The notes under the pieces: generated by a model
What the model was told of the DNA's origin: nothing
The model's input: only the letters and a program-made list of their open reading frames with translations
Database searches by the model: none
DNA from: Shewanella maritima
GTDB lineage: Bacteria; Pseudomonadota; Gammaproteobacteria; Enterobacterales; Shewanellaceae
NCBI RefSeq assembly: GCF_004295345.1
Contig: NZ_CP036200.1
Coordinates: forward strand, 3,597,501-3,661,500
Direction of reading: 5' to 3'
Length of the DNA stretch: 64,000 nucleotides
Made by a program: the position numbers and the translations under genes
Part shown: positions 1 to 9,833 of the stretch, piece by piece
How positions within the stretch are numbered: position 1 is the first letter of the stretch
How the letters are laid out: every line of letters begins with the position of its first letter

Positions 1-77
1 CTTTCTTTTTGAGTAGATCGCTGCTGAGAAGGTTGCTGTTGGGCTGAGGCAGTTACTTCAAGCTTGTTGTCGCTCAT
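1..77 (-). CDS. 5' end of an unidentified gene (cut by window edge)
   Basis: An ATG at 75-77 opens a minus-strand frame that stays open to the window edge, giving 25 residues that begin MSDNKLEVTASAQQQ and continue Gln/Ser/Thr-rich. A GAGA-type ribosome-binding sequence sits about 12 bases upstream. It lies 42 bases downstream of the DUF2750-like gene with no terminator between, so co-transcription is possible. The visible part is low-complexity and does not identify a family. The call rests only on an open frame, a plausible start and its position. Confidence 0.4.
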   Translation of the reverse strand, partial: MSDNKLEVTASAQQQPSQQRSTQKE

Positions 78-119
78 ATGGGTTAGTTCTCGTTGCTAAC
101 TTACATTTGTAACAGTGAA

Positions 120-506
120 TTAGTGCTTGATTTTAGCGCGTGGTGTTAAACGCTGATCGACTTCGTAAGGCGGTACAACCACTCCTAGGTCTTCTTGCAC
201 TGGGAATACCGCGATGAATAGGTCGTCATCTTCCATGCCGCGAACCCAGCGAGCTTGAAACTCTTCTAGTGGGATCATCAGTGGCTCACAGTTTTTCCAA
301 TCATCAACTGCCCATAGGTTAGCGGTTTCTTCGCTTGGCCACATTGGGATACAGTCTTCATCTTCTGTGGTTAGCATCACGCAGCCGTCTTGGTCTTGAA
401 GTGTCCAAATTTGTTTGGTGGTTTTAACCTGTTCAACTAGGTAGTCGTAACGTGCTTCAGGAGTAGCGTTAACTAGCTCTGATACAGACTTTTGTTTTTG
501 GCTCAT
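120..506 (-). CDS. DUF2750-family protein
   Basis: Small cytoplasmic acidic protein of 128 residues. It resembles the DUF2750 family: an N-terminal helix (SELVNATPEARYDYLVEQ), then a Trp-rich segment (QIWTLQDQDGCVML, IPMWPSEETANLWA) and the typical 'FPVQEDLGVVVPP' end. The function of this family is unknown. I chose ATG 506 rather than the longer frame reaching 560 because GAGAAT lies just upstream of it and the residues beyond it do not look like a family N-terminus. It sits 105 bases downstream of anmK on the same strand and may share its transcript. Confidence 0.75.
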   Translation of the reverse strand: MSQKQKSVSELVNATPEARYDYLVEQVKTTKQIWTLQDQDGCVMLTTEDEDCIPMWPSEETANLWAVDDWKNCEPLMIPLEEFQARWVRGMEDDDLFIAVFPVQEDLGVVVPPYEVDQRLTPRAKIKH

Positions 507-611
507 GACGATTCTCTTATCTCTGTAGAGGGCTAACGGCTGTATAGCCGTTAGCGACATAATTTAATTGCGCAGATAATAGCATTCATCTGCGCTGAGG
601 TTAATCTGTGA

Positions 612-1724
612 TTAGTTGGCAGGATACAAGCAACCTAACACTGCGCGGCGGCTAGCGCCTGTGACTGCGGGCAAGTTGCCGGTTTGTCTGTGGTTGAAGC
701 GCGTAGCTAACCAAGCAAAGGCAATTCCCTCAACCCATTTAGGGTCGATATTTAGGCTTTGGGTGGTGGTCACCTTATGGTTCTCAAGAATTTGCGTGAG
801 CCTTGCCATCAGCGCTTGGTTAAGTGCGCCGCCACCGCAAACAATTACTTCACCTGTTGAGGTCAAGCGGCGGATATCATTAGCAATGGAATAGCAGGTG
901 AAATCAAGCAAGGTTGCTTGAATATCTTGTGGCTCAATTTGACTAAAGTTAGCCAGTTGTTGGCTTAACCAGTCGTTATTAAATAGCTCTCGCCCAGTGC
1001 TTTTTGGGTAGCTCATTTCAAAATACGAGTGAGACAACAGTTGCGACAACAAGCCTTTGTGTACTTCACCCGAGCGCGCCCAGTCGCCATTTTCATCATA
1101 GCCAAGCTGCTTTTCTTGTTGGATAAAGGCATCCATTAAGGTGTTGCCTGGGCCGGTATCAAAACCAATTACGGTTTCGCCATCGCCGCTTAGGAAGGTG
1201 ATATTAGCAATGCCGCCAATGTTGAGTATGACTCGGTCTAACTCTGGTTGACTAAATACTTGCTGGTGGAACGCTGGCACCAACGGCGCGCCTTGACCGC
1301 CAAGGGCAATGTCTTTGCGGCGAAAATCTGCAATTACATCGATGCCTGTTTCAATCGCAATGGTATTGGCATCACCAATTTGCAAGGTAAAGCCAGGGTC
1401 AAGGTTTGGCATGTGACGCACGGTTTGGCCGTGGGAGCCAATGGCAATAATCTCGGTCGAGTTAAGCCCAGTTTGTTCTAGTAATGCATTGACGGCTTTA
1501 GCAAACAGTTGGCCAACGTGTCTGTCGGTTTGGCCTACGCGGTTAATCTCGTTGTTTGCAGGCGCGCAAAGTTGCTGCAAGTTGGCGAGAATATGCGGCG
1601 GAATAGGTTCGCTATGGGCGGCAACAAAGGCTGGCACGCCTGCGGCAAAGTCTACTAATACGGCGTCTACGCCATCCATACTTGTGCCTGACATCAGGCC
1701 AATATAATACTGAGGTTTAGTCAT
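612..1724 (-). CDS. anmK: anhydro-N-acetylmuramic acid kinase
   Basis: Phosphorylates and hydrolyses 1,6-anhydro-MurNAc to MurNAc-6-phosphate in cell-wall recycling, in the cytoplasm. The 370 residues match the usual AnmK length. The N-terminal nucleotide-binding motif [14 protein letters not shown] is at about residues 9-22. [34 protein letters not shown] and the C-terminal IVCGGGALN of the sugar-kinase/actin fold follow in order. It lies directly downstream of an M23 cell-wall peptidase gene (40-base gap, same strand), a typical pairing of wall hydrolysis with wall recycling. Confidence 0.95.
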   Translation of the reverse strand: MTKPQYYIGLMSGTSMDGVDAVLVDFAAGVPAFVAAHSEPIPPHILANLQQLCAPANNEINRVGQTDRHVGQLFAKAVNALLEQTGLNSTEIIAIGSHGQTVRHMPNLDPGFTLQIGDANTIAIETGIDVIADFRRKDIALGGQGAPLVPAFHQQVFSQPELDRVILNIGGIANITFLSGDGETVIGFDTGPGNTLMDAFIQQEKQLGYDENGDWARSGEVHKGLLSQLLSHSYFEMSYPKSTGRELFNNDWLSQQLANFSQIEPQDIQATLLDFTCYSIANDIRRLTSTGEVIVCGGGALNQALMARLTQILENHKVTTTQSLNIDPKWVEGIAFAWLATRFNHRQTGNLPAVTGASRRAVLGCLYPAN

Positions 1725-1763
1725 GATTGTTAAACTATGAACTCGGCAAGCCGCTAGCTGTTG

Positions 1764-3263
1764 TTATTCACTACTAGCGAGTTGCTGTTGCTGATTAGAT
1801 TTAAGTTTAGCCATTAACTGCGCGCTAAGCTGTTTAAACTTGGCTTTTTCGGCTTTGGCTATTGGTGTCGACTTAGGCAATTTAACTGTGCGCGGGTTAC
1901 GGTGTACGCCGTTAACGATGAATTCGTAATGTAAGTGCGCGCCGGTGACGCGACCAGTTCGCCCAAGGGTACCAATGATTTGCCCTTGTTTAACGGTTTG
2001 GCCTTGCTTTACTTTGCGTTTGTTAAGATGCAAATACTTAGTGGTGTAAGTGTCGTTGTGTTTGATAAATACATAGTTACCATTGTATTTGTTATAGCTA
2101 GACTTGATGACCTTACCTTTACCGGCGGCTTTAATTGGTGTGCCGATAGCGGCAACATAGTCGACGCCGCGGTGGGCTTTTACCTGACCAGTTACTGGGT
2201 GCAAACGGCGCGGGTTAAAGTTAGAGCTGACGTATTTGAAATCAACTGGTGAGCGTAAGAAGGCTTTGCGCATGCTGTTACCTTCTTCAGAGTAGTATTC
2301 GCCGTCGGTGTATCGCACCGCTGTGTATCTGTCGCCTTGGTTATAGAACTCCGCAGCCAGGATATTACCGTCACGCAGGAACTGACCATCCGCATACTCT
2401 TGCTCAAATATCAGCGCGAAATGATCGCCTTTACGAATATCTAAGGCAAAATCGACGTCCCAACCAAAGATATTGGCGAGCTGCATAATATGGTTGGCTG
2501 ACAAACCTGCACTTGCGGCAGCATTCCAGAAGTTGCTGCTAATTTTAGCTTCAATAAATGCGGTGCGGGTTTCGACCTGCTTCTTCTCTACTTGCTCGTG
2601 ATACTTGCCGTCTTTTTTATCAATGATGAGCTTTTCAATCTTGCTCATTTGATAGCTTAGCTGGACGAGTTTTTCGTCCTGGCTCTTGGTGATCGCGATT
2701 TCTTCACCTGGCATAATCTTAAGCAGGTTCTTCTTCGCGAGTGGCAGTTGGGTGATGTCGTAAACATCTTTTGGAGTTAACCCAGCGCGGTTAAATAAGC
2801 CGCCTAAGGTATCGCCTTTAGCGACTTCATAGTATTCAATTTTATGATCTTGTCTTAACTCAGCTTTGGCTTGGTCAATTGCCTGCTCAACCTCGGCAAC
2901 CTGTTCATCATAAGGAGGGGTATCCTGAGTGATATCATCTTGGCCTTGAGTGTGTTTTTGGGTTTTTACCAGTCTGGTTTGGTTAGCGAGATGCTCGGCA
3001 AGAATGCGATCGTCTTCGGTATCTGTACCATCTGTGCTTGAGCGGCGACTTGGCGCCGTTGGTGTGCGCTGAGAAAGGGGAACTTGATAACGCGTATTAA
3101 GGGCGAGCTCGTCAGTCTGCTCATTGGCATTGCCAGTTTGCTTTGATGCTTGAGCGTTGTCGGCAGGGATCATTAAGATAACAAGAGTAAATACAGCCAG
3201 CACACTAATGATTATTTGATGTGCCTTTGGCAGTAATTTAAATAATGTGATCAGCTTTGCCAT
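1764..3263 (-). CDS. M23 family murein endopeptidase (MepM-like)
   Basis: Membrane-anchored periplasmic zinc peptidase of 499 residues that would cut peptidoglycan cross-links. From the N-terminus: a hydrophobic anchor at about residues 14-33, a Ser/Thr/Asp-rich linker, an OapA/LysM-like region (YYEVAKGDTLGGLFNRAGL), a middle domain, and a C-terminal LytM/M23 domain with Zn ligands in AHRGVDY and GAHLHYEF. All metal-binding residues are present, so it should be active, unlike EnvC/NlpD types. I took the ATG at 3261-3263; the frame stays open to a TTG at 3338 but that extension lacks export features. It is divergent from tyrS across about 130 bases. Confidence 0.9.
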   Translation of the reverse strand: MAKLITLFKLLPKAHQIIISVLAVFTLVILMIPADNAQASKQTGNANEQTDELALNTRYQVPLSQRTPTAPSRRSSTDGTDTEDDRILAEHLANQTRLVKTQKHTQGQDDITQDTPPYDEQVAEVEQAIDQAKAELRQDHKIEYYEVAKGDTLGGLFNRAGLTPKDVYDITQLPLAKKNLLKIMPGEEIAITKSQDEKLVQLSYQMSKIEKLIIDKKDGKYHEQVEKKQVETRTAFIEAKISSNFWNAAASAGLSANHIMQLANIFGWDVDFALDIRKGDHFALIFEQEYADGQFLRDGNILAAEFYNQGDRYTAVRYTDGEYYSEEGNSMRKAFLRSPVDFKYVSSNFNPRRLHPVTGQVKAHRGVDYVAAIGTPIKAAGKGKVIKSSYNKYNGNYVFIKHNDTYTTKYLHLNKRKVKQGQTVKQGQIIGTLGRTGRVTGAHLHYEFIVNGVHRNPRTVKLPKSTPIAKAEKAKFKQLSAQLMAKLKSNQQQQLASSE

Positions 3264-3395
3264 TGACTTATGTACCAATTTCGCCTTTTTCGTTGTTATC
3301 AGCCCAGTGTACACTCTTTCATTTGCTGTGGCTAACAAGTAACATAGGCCTCTTTATTTTTATATTTTATTTAGGCTGTGGGAGTTGCGGCACAG

Positions 3396-4595
3396 ATGGC
3401 TGAGTTAGAGCAAGTATTAGCAGAGATCAAACGTGGTACAGATGAGATTCTTCTGGAAGCAGATCTGATTGAAAAACTTAAAGAAGGGCGTCCACTGCGC
3501 GTAAAGTTAGGCGCTGACCCTACCGCACCAGATATTCACCTTGGTCACACTGTTATTCTTAACAAGCTACGTGCTTTCCAGGAGCTTGGACACGAAGTGA
3601 TCTTCTTGATTGGTGACTTCACTGGCATGGTGGGTGACCCAAGTGGTAAAAATAGCACACGTCCGCCACTGACACGTGAGCAAGTAATCGCTAACGCGGA
3701 AACCTACAAAGAGCAGGTCTACAAGATCCTCGACCCTCAAAAAACTCGCATTGAGTTCAACTCAAGCTGGTTAGAAGAGTTAGGTGCTGCGGGTATGATC
3801 CGTTTAGCGTCAAAGCAAACCGTTGCGCGTATGATGGAACGTGATGACTTTAAAAAGCGTTACGGCTCTGGCCAAGCAATTGCTATCCATGAATTTATGT
3901 ACCCACTGCTGCAAGGGTATGACTCAGTTGCATTAGAAGCTGATATCGAGCTTGGTGGTACTGACCAGAAGTTCAACCTACTAATGGGTCGTGAGCTACA
4001 AAAGGCTGAAGGTCAAAAACCACAAACAGTTATCATGATGCCGCTGCTAGAAGGTCTTGATGGCGTTAAGAAGATGTCTAAGTCAGCACACAACTACATT
4101 GGTGTGAGCGAGCCTGCTAATGACATGTTCGGTAAGATTATGTCAATTTCTGACGATCTAATGTGGCGCTACTTTGAGCTGTTATCTTTCCGTCCATTGG
4201 AAGAAGTTGCTCAGTTTAAACAAGATGTGGCGAACGGCACTAACCCGCGTGACATTAAGATTGCACTAGCTAAAGAGATCATCGCTCGCTTCCATGACGA
4301 TGAACAAGCTGAAGCTGCTCACCAAACCTTTATCAATCGTTTCCAAAAAGGTGCGATGCCAGATGATATTGAAGAAGTGACCTTAACTGCGCCAGAAGAT
4401 GGGTTAGCGATTGCTAACTTACTTAAAGATGCAGGTCTAGTTAACTCAACGTCTGACGGCATGCGTATGATCAAGCAAGGTGCTGTTAAGATGGACGGCG
4501 AGAAAGTTACTGATACACGCCAACGCTTTGAAGCAGGTATTACCGCGGTATTCCAGGTTGGTAAACGTAAGTTTGCCAAAGTAACCGTTGGTTAA
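3396..4595 (+). CDS. tyrS: tyrosyl-tRNA synthetase
   Basis: Charges tRNA-Tyr with tyrosine. Class I aminoacyl-tRNA synthetase of 399 residues. The HIGH-type signature is HLGH at residues 48-51 and KMSKS is at 226-230; both are intact. A C-terminal S4-like RNA-binding domain ([17 protein letters not shown]) follows. ATG 3396 is chosen over an in-frame GTG at 3378 because the GGGAG at 3380-3384 would lie inside the longer version and the protein then begins [14 protein letters not shown] as in relatives. It is monocistronic, ending in the strong terminator at 4633-4656. Confidence 0.96.
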   Translation: MAELEQVLAEIKRGTDEILLEADLIEKLKEGRPLRVKLGADPTAPDIHLGHTVILNKLRAFQELGHEVIFLIGDFTGMVGDPSGKNSTRPPLTREQVIANAETYKEQVYKILDPQKTRIEFNSSWLEELGAAGMIRLASKQTVARMMERDDFKKRYGSGQAIAIHEFMYPLLQGYDSVALEADIELGGTDQKFNLLMGRELQKAEGQKPQTVIMMPLLEGLDGVKKMSKSAHNYIGVSEPANDMFGKIMSISDDLMWRYFELLSFRPLEEVAQFKQDVANGTNPRDIKIALAKEIIARFHDDEQAEAAHQTFINRFQKGAMPDDIEEVTLTAPEDGLAIANLLKDAGLVNSTSDGMRMIKQGAVKMDGEKVTDTRQRFEAGITAVFQVGKRKFAKVTVG

Positions 4596-4632
4596 GCCCG
4601 TTTGACACTTGGGTGTTATTAAAAGTAGAAAA

Positions 4633-4656
4633 GCCAGTCGCAAGACTGGCTTTTTT
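4633..4656 (+). terminator. rho-independent terminator of tyrS
   Basis: Perfect 7-bp stem GCCAGTC (4633-4639) with GACTGGC (4644-4650), GCAA loop, followed by six T. It lies 37 bases after the tyrS stop. Confidence 0.92.
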
Positions 4657-4665
4657 GTTTTCACT

Positions 4666-4945
4666 TATAAGTCCCAAACCACCCACTTCAGTAGGTGGCC
4701 ACAATCAATTAGGCTTTGCCTGTATTTTTGTTTACATGACATGATTAGCTTGAGGTTGAGTTAGCTATGCAATGATATTAAAAGCACGCGGCAAGCACCT
4801 CCCTGTGGGCTCAACGAAAACATCCATGTTTTCAATGGCTTTAAATATCATTACTTATAGCTACCATTGAGACTACAAAATGACTGAAAGTCCCCTTTTA
4901 GGGAGGAAACACAAAGTTACCTTCTTTAGAAGGAGGTAATTTACA
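4666..4945 (+). mobile_element. structured intergenic repeat, candidate TnpB-less IS200/IS605 relic with omega-RNA-like 3' part
   Basis: Non-coding DNA between the convergent tyrS and NTF2-like genes. In order: a left hairpin CCACC(CACTTCAGTA)GGTGG at 4679-4698; a nested stem pairing TAGCTAT 4762-4768 with ATAGCTA 4857-4863, and 4771-4785 with 4838-4852 (14 of 15 bases); an inner hairpin GAAAACA/TGTTTTC at 4816-4833; then two small 3' hairpins at 4891-4904 (TCCC…GGGA) and 4917-4939 (TTACC…GGTAA). Subterminal palindromes and a structured region ending in a small hairpin resemble the ends of IS200/IS605-type elements and their omega RNA. No transposase or tnpB frame is present. Alternatives are a MITE or a stand-alone structured RNA. 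Confidence 0.45.
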
Positions 4946-4972
4946 ATTTGACTATGGTGGATTCGGTTGCAA

Positions 4973-5449
4973 TTACTGTGATGCCAATTGATCTGACATG
5001 GTTTGATAGTCCATCAAATCAATATGTTCGGTAACGCGCTTTTTATCCATATCAAACTTTAAAGTGGTAATGCCGGGTACGGCGATATCAATCACTTTAC
5101 CAGGTTTGCCGTATTGTTCACCTGGGCCGCGAAGACGGTAACTGCCAATTAGCACGACTAGCGAGCCATGATTAAACATGTGGTCGAGGTCGAAGCGATA
5201 TTCCAGCACACCACTGTGGGCGCGGGTGAAAAACTCGATAATGTTACGGCTACCAGTGTATTTCACATTAGCCGTTTTATCGAAAAAGGTACTATCGCGC
5301 GAGTAGAACTTGCGTAGCTCTTTATAGTTGTGGTGGGTGAGCGCTTGAATGTATTGCAGGGCGTATTGTTGCTCCATAGGCATTTCGCCAAAACCATTGG
5401 CTTTAGTTGGAAGTGACAACAAACACAGCAGCAAAACAATTACACGCAC
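4973..5449 (-). CDS. exported SnoaL/NTF2-like protein
   Basis: 158 residues. A signal peptide (VLLLCLLSLPTKANG) precedes an NTF2/SnoaL-like cone fold: an initial helix (EQQYALQYIQALTHHNYKEL), FYSRDSTFFDKTA, a helix IIEFFTRAHS and a strongly beta C-terminal half. Such proteins are enzymes or ligand binders; the substrate cannot be told from the sequence. The start is a GTG at 5449 with GAGAT upstream. It is the last gene of a minus-strand run; the TRIC-family gene ends only 24 bases upstream of this start, so the two are probably co-transcribed. Confidence 0.7.
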   Translation of the reverse strand: MRVIVLLLCLLSLPTKANGFGEMPMEQQYALQYIQALTHHNYKELRKFYSRDSTFFDKTANVKYTGSRNIIEFFTRAHSGVLEYRFDLDHMFNHGSLVVLIGSYRLRGPGEQYGKPGKVIDIAVPGITTLKFDMDKKRVTEHIDLMDYQTMSDQLASQ

Positions 5450-5473
5450 AGTACTATCTCTTATATCTTTTGG

Positions 5474-6094
5474 TTATTTTTTGGTTTTTAGATCAAAAGC
5501 TGGCAATGATAGATGCCAATGAATGGCACTAAGACGAATAATCAATGTACTTAACATGGCTAACGATAATGCCGTCATGCTGCCCATCCCAGCTTGTAAA
5601 CTTATGGTGTAACTAATACCACCAACAATTGATGCCGTTGCGTAAACTTCGGTGCGAAGCACCATAGGCACCTGCCTGCACAACACGTCACGAATAATGC
5701 CACCACCGACGCCGGTGATCAATCCTACCACTACGGCTGCCATACCGGATAGTTCAAGCGATAGTGCCTTTTCAGCGCCAATCACAGTAAATAGGGCTAA
5801 TCCAAAGGCATCGGCAATCGGCAAAGATTTGTTAGAAAGTTTGTATGGCTTGCGAATAAAGATAAGACACGCCACTACAGTGGCTAAAATTACCGCAATA
5901 TAGTTAGGATCGGTAATCCAAAATACAGGCGTGGCACCAATAATGGCGTCGCGAATTGTGCCGCCACCCACAGCGGTAACCGCCGCGAGCACGATAACCC
6001 CAAATGGGTCCATGCGATGCTTACCTGCTGCTAACGCGCCTGATAATGCAAACACGGCTGTACCACATAGGTCAAAAAAGTAAATCCAGTTCAT
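5474..6094 (-). CDS. TRIC/UPF0126 family membrane protein (YicG-like)
   Basis: Inner-membrane protein of 206 residues with about seven transmembrane helices. It has the two glycine-rich repeats typical of bacterial TRIC-type trimeric cation channels: AVGGGTIRDAIIGATPVFW near residue 40 and GVGGGIIRDVLCRQVPMVL near residue 127. Family members are potassium/monovalent-cation channels; this one's physiological role is an inference. Its ATG overlaps the stop of the upstream DUF2721 gene by four bases (ATGA), so the two are translationally coupled. Confidence 0.85.
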   Translation of the reverse strand: MNWIYFFDLCGTAVFALSGALAAGKHRMDPFGVIVLAAVTAVGGGTIRDAIIGATPVFWITDPNYIAVILATVVACLIFIRKPYKLSNKSLPIADAFGLALFTVIGAEKALSLELSGMAAVVVGLITGVGGGIIRDVLCRQVPMVLRTEVYATASIVGGISYTISLQAGMGSMTALSLAMLSTLIIRLSAIHWHLSLPAFDLKTKK

Positions 6095-6483
6095 GAATCA
6101 CTCATTTCTTTTAAGTGAATGTTTAATGCGTCTACTGAAATGCGAATTTCAATCACAGATAAAATCAGTGAATACAGCAGCAACAGTAGGCTAAGACCAA
6201 ATACCAGTGAACCAACTTTATTAAAGCCGATGTAAATTAAGATCATACACAGCACGCATAGGGCAAAACTGCTGACGCCAGTTTCTTGCATGCGTCTGAT
6301 GATGGTAATGCGCTGCTTAAGGTTCTTAATTTGGTTTTGATGTACTGGCTCGTTTGTCTGACTCAAGCTACGAATAAGCGCCGCCAATGAAAAGAAGCGG
6401 TTAGTGTAGGCCAGCAGCAGGAGTGAAATAGCAGGAAACAATAGTGCTGGTGTAGTGAGTGACACCTGAATATGTTCAAACAA
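6091..6483 (-). CDS. DUF2721 family membrane protein
   Basis: 130 residues with three hydrophobic segments: PALLFPAISLLLLAYTNRFF, an inner pair around SSFALCVLCMILIYIGF, and LVFGLSLLLLLYSLILSVIEI. A basic helix (LKQRITIIRRMQETG) separates the first from the others. This architecture is that of the DUF2721 family, whose function is unknown. It starts with TTG at 6483; AAGG seven bases upstream supports that start. It is translationally coupled to the TRIC-like gene. Confidence 0.8.
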   Translation of the reverse strand: MFEHIQVSLTTPALLFPAISLLLLAYTNRFFSLAALIRSLSQTNEPVHQNQIKNLKQRITIIRRMQETGVSSFALCVLCMILIYIGFNKVGSLVFGLSLLLLLYSLILSVIEIRISVDALNIHLKEMSDS

Positions 6484-6552
6484 AGCGATACCTTTTCGGT
6501 CGTAATCATGATGCTAAGGATAGGCGCGATAATAACGCCTTTGCTGGGGAAA

Positions 6553-7563
6553 TTACATGTTCCGAATCCACTTTAGCGCAAACCAGATAATCGGCAACGC
6601 TAGGGTAAGTGCCAGCCAGAAGTAAAAAGCTGGGCTCACTAGCTTAGTCGCTGCGCCTATTGTATCTCTGCTCGGCATAGCTCCGGCGATGATTTTATCG
6701 CGCGCGACACGGGTGACTTCACCTTTTGTGGTCGACTCGAACTGCTGCGGCCCGCCAAGCTCAATCCCAAGCAGGTGTGCGCCCAAATGATGACACGCAT
6801 AGTCATTATTTGGCTGACGATTTGTAAGCTCAGCATTAAATGAAGGCATTGGCGAGCGGCCTAGCGGCAGGGATAGGGTAGCTAGCCACAATAGTTTAGG
6901 AATGAAGTAAATCACCCGATTTAAGGCAAATACCAGTGACGAAAACGCCTGATATTGGGGATGGTAGCTTGGCCAGCTTAGCTCTAGCTGACGTAGCAGT
7001 TTGGCTGCAATGACTAGCGGCAGCCCGCCAATAAGGAACAGTAAAATAACACTAATAAAGCCATGCAGCGGCGCAGTGAGTTGTAGCTCAATGGTGGCTT
7101 TGGCGATGCCCACTTCTGAAAGTGAATCGGTTTTAAAACCAATATGCTTGGCAAGTAGTTCTCGGGCTTTGGCTTTGTCACCATTTGCTAGCAACTTTTG
7201 TATTTGCGCGGCAACACTTGAAAAGCTTAGCTCAGGCAAGCAAAGGTATAAGATGAGGAACTCAAAGAACCAAGGGTAAGCGGCAAGTGAGGTAATAAAA
7301 TAGCTGGCGACAATGATTGGCAGCGTTAAACAAAGGGTTGCCATTATGCCGGCTACTTGCCGCTGACTATTGGCTCGCCCTGGTTTATTGACCTTTGTCG
7401 CCATACCGTGAGCCAGCCGCCTAAATGCCATAAGTGGGTTTAATGCATTGATGATAGGCACATAACGGGCGAGCAAGATTGCCGACAGTAGTACCGCGCA
7501 ACTTTGCAGTAAGCTGCCCTCGGCTGATGTGAGCTGTTGCCATATAGGCTCTAAGCTATTCAT
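6553..7563 (-). CDS. CobD/CbiB-family membrane protein
   Basis: 336-residue polytopic inner-membrane protein related to adenosylcobinamide-phosphate synthase (CobD/CbiB) and AmpE. The family hallmark is visible at PNNDYACHHLGAHLLGIELGGPQQFE, corresponding to the Asn…Ala-Gly…LGG region of CobD; another conserved stretch is SEVGIAKATIELQLTAPLHGFI. CobD/CbiB attaches aminopropanol to adenosylcobyric acid in B12 synthesis. No other cobalamin gene is in the window, so the exact role (B12 salvage versus an AmpE-like function) is inference. ATG start at 7563. Confidence 0.75.
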   Translation of the reverse strand: MNSLEPIWQQLTSAEGSLLQSCAVLLSAILLARYVPIINALNPLMAFRRLAHGMATKVNKPGRANSQRQVAGIMATLCLTLPIIVASYFITSLAAYPWFFEFLILYLCLPELSFSSVAAQIQKLLANGDKAKARELLAKHIGFKTDSLSEVGIAKATIELQLTAPLHGFISVILLFLIGGLPLVIAAKLLRQLELSWPSYHPQYQAFSSLVFALNRVIYFIPKLLWLATLSLPLGRSPMPSFNAELTNRQPNNDYACHHLGAHLLGIELGGPQQFESTTKGEVTRVARDKIIAGAMPSRDTIGAATKLVSPAFYFWLALTLALPIIWFALKWIRNM

Positions 7564-7704
7564 TTAGGCTGGTTCAATCCTTGAGGCTCTAGGTTGGATA
7601 TGCTTGTTTTGCCGCTGCTACAAGGTTAGCGATCAGGTTCGAAAACCTTTACCTTTTAAAGATGCGCTAACCTAGCGTAGCAGATGCTATATCTGGTGGA
7701 GAAG

Positions 7705-8397
7705 CTATAGCTGTTGCAGCAGTGCAATTACCATTAGTGCGCTGTGATGACCTGCTTTAACAATGTAAGTGTCAAAGTCGACTGATGAGTCATCGTTAGC
7801 ATTGTCTGAAATTGAGCGAATCACCACGAAAGGCGTGCCGAACTGATGACAAACCTGTGCAATAGCTGCCGCTTCCATTTCACATGCCGCCATGGTTGGA
7901 AAGTTATCAACCATTACTTTGGTACGCTCTGGATCGCAAATAAAGCTATCACCAGTACAAATTAGCCCTTCAATGGCTTTTACTTCACCTAGCTCAGCAA
8001 CGGCTTTTTGCGCAGCTTGTACAAGCTCAGCATTTGGAATGAAAGCTGCTGGTTGCGCTGCCATTTGACCAATTTCATAGCCAAAGCCGGTGACATCTAC
8101 ATCGTGGTAACGAACTTCTGATGAGATAACAATATCGCCAATGGCAAGTTCTTTAGCGAAGCCGCCTGCAGAGCCTGTGTTGATAACTTGAGTTGCGCCA
8201 AATTTTTCAATCACTAAGGTAGTGGCGATACCTGCAGCCACTTTACCAATACCAGAGCGAGTGACCACCACGTCTTTACCAGCAATTTTACCGCTTACAA
8301 ACTCGATGCCTGCAATTGTAGTGTGCACAGGTTCGACAATAGCCTGAGTTAAGTGAACCACTTCTGGTTCCATGGCGCCGATAATCGCGATAGTCAT
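7705..8397 (-). CDS. mtnN: 5'-methylthioadenosine/S-adenosylhomocysteine nucleosidase
   Basis: Cleaves methylthioadenosine and S-adenosylhomocysteine to adenine plus the thioribose; it also supplies the AI-2 pathway. 230 residues, the normal family length. Recognised from [14 protein letters not shown] at the N-terminus, [28 protein letters not shown] (ribose-binding Glu region) and the catalytic Asp in [13 protein letters not shown] 8397 is chosen over the upstream in-frame TTG because AAGG lies eight bases before it. It stands alone, with about 140 bases separating it from the cobD-like gene. Confidence 0.95.
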   Translation of the reverse strand: MTIAIIGAMEPEVVHLTQAIVEPVHTTIAGIEFVSGKIAGKDVVVTRSGIGKVAAGIATTLVIEKFGATQVINTGSAGGFAKELAIGDIVISSEVRYHDVDVTGFGYEIGQMAAQPAAFIPNAELVQAAQKAVAELGEVKAIEGLICTGDSFICDPERTKVMVDNFPTMAACEMEAAAIAQVCHQFGTPFVVIRSISDNANDDSSVDFDTYIVKAGHHSALMVIALLQQL

Positions 8398-8535
8398 AAT
8401 CAACCTTAAAAAATAACTGAAATTAAAGGCGACAATATAACATGGCCGCCAAGATTAATGAAAATCGTTGGCGGCCAGAGGTGAGCTTTATCTCACAGGT
8501 TTAGGTTGGTGAGTTAATCACTGAGTCATTGCTAA

Positions 8536-9833
8536 TTACTGCTTATAAACCACGCCATCTTTCATCACAAAGCGTACGTGTTCCATCACACTGATGTTTT
8601 TCAGTGGGTCGCTATCTACTGCAATAATATCGGCTAGAAAGCCGGGCTTAATTTGCCCTAATTTGTCTTGTTTTAGCAGCGCTGCACTATTGATGGTGGC
8701 GGCTTGCAAGGCCTGAGCGGGCGTCATACCAAACTTCACCATACGCGAGAATTGCTTACCATTGTCGCCGTGTGGGTAAATCGCCGCATCTGAGCCAAAT
8801 ACCATTTTTGCACCCGCTTTAACTGCGCGGCGAAAGCTATCACGCTGGGCTTTTGAAACCAGCTTTTCTTTGTTGATGTTTTCTTCCGGGACACCATTAG
8901 CTTCACCAAAGGCGAGGGTGTATTCGGTGTTGTAGATATCGCAAGATAAGTAGGTACCGGCTTTAACCGCCATATCAATGGCTTCTTGGTCCATAAAGCT
9001 GCAATGCTCAATACTGTCGATGCCAGCTTTAATAGAAGCCTTGATGCCGCCAGTGCCATGGGCGTGAGCAGCAATCACCATGCCTTGCATGTGAGCTTCA
9101 TCTACCGCAGCTTTAATTTCTTCATCACTAAGTTGTTGGATGCCGACTTTAGTCCCCTTAGAAAATACCCCGCCAGTGGCGCAAATTTTAATGGCGTTAG
9201 CGCCATATTTAATGTTTTCGCGCACTTTCGCGCGCACTGCCCATGGGCCATCTGCCACACCTTGGGCGCGAATTTGCTTTTCAGGGGCTGAGAAGTTGTC
9301 GTCGCAATGGCCGCCGGTGACACTAATGGAGTGACCCACAGCCCATATACGCGGGCCAACAATGTCGCCGTCGTTAATGCCATCTCGGGTGGCGATAACC
9401 GCATAACCCGATGAGCCAAGATCGCGCACCGTGGTAAAACCTGCCATTAAGCTTTTACGGGCATTTTTAACCGCCTTAATGGTCTTGCGCGGTATCGATT
9501 GGTTTTTTGCCGCGAGGAAGTTGTCATCGGCATTACTCGAAAGGTGAACATGCATATCCATCACACCTGGTACTAGTGTTTTACCTTTAAGGTCGATGAC
9601 ATTGTATAGGTTGTGGTTACTGAGCTTATCGTACTGGGTGACTTGAGTGATTTGATTACCGCTGATCACAATCGCTGCATCTTCAATGGTTTTGCCCTTG
9701 GCGACATCGACATAAGCATCAGCAATAATCAGGGTGTCTGATGCATTTGCTAGCGGCGATAGCAGTGCCGCCCCAGAGTTAGCAGTAGTGTTTTTTTTAT
9801 TTTGTTGTTATCAACTTTTGCAATAAGGCACAT
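8536..9833 (-). pseudogene. secreted amidohydrolase, broken by a one-base frameshift
   Basis: Imidazolonepropionase-like metal-dependent amidohydrolase. The long frame (377 codons to 9669) holds all metal motifs: MDMHVHLS, IKICATGG, VIAAHAHG, IEHC and VFGSDAAIYPHG. Upstream the frame continues in sense as ANASDTLIIADAYVDVAKGK but meets a stop with no start. In the next frame an ATG at 9831-9833, with AGGA ten bases before it, encodes a perfect signal-peptide start (MCLIAKVDNNKIKKTLLLTLG). The two join if one G is added at the CCCC run at 9771-9774 (GGGG in the coding strand), giving …LLLTLGAALLSPLANA. It is either a recent inactivation or a sequencing error; restored, it would be a periplasmic enzyme of about 433 residues. 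Confidence 0.8.
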
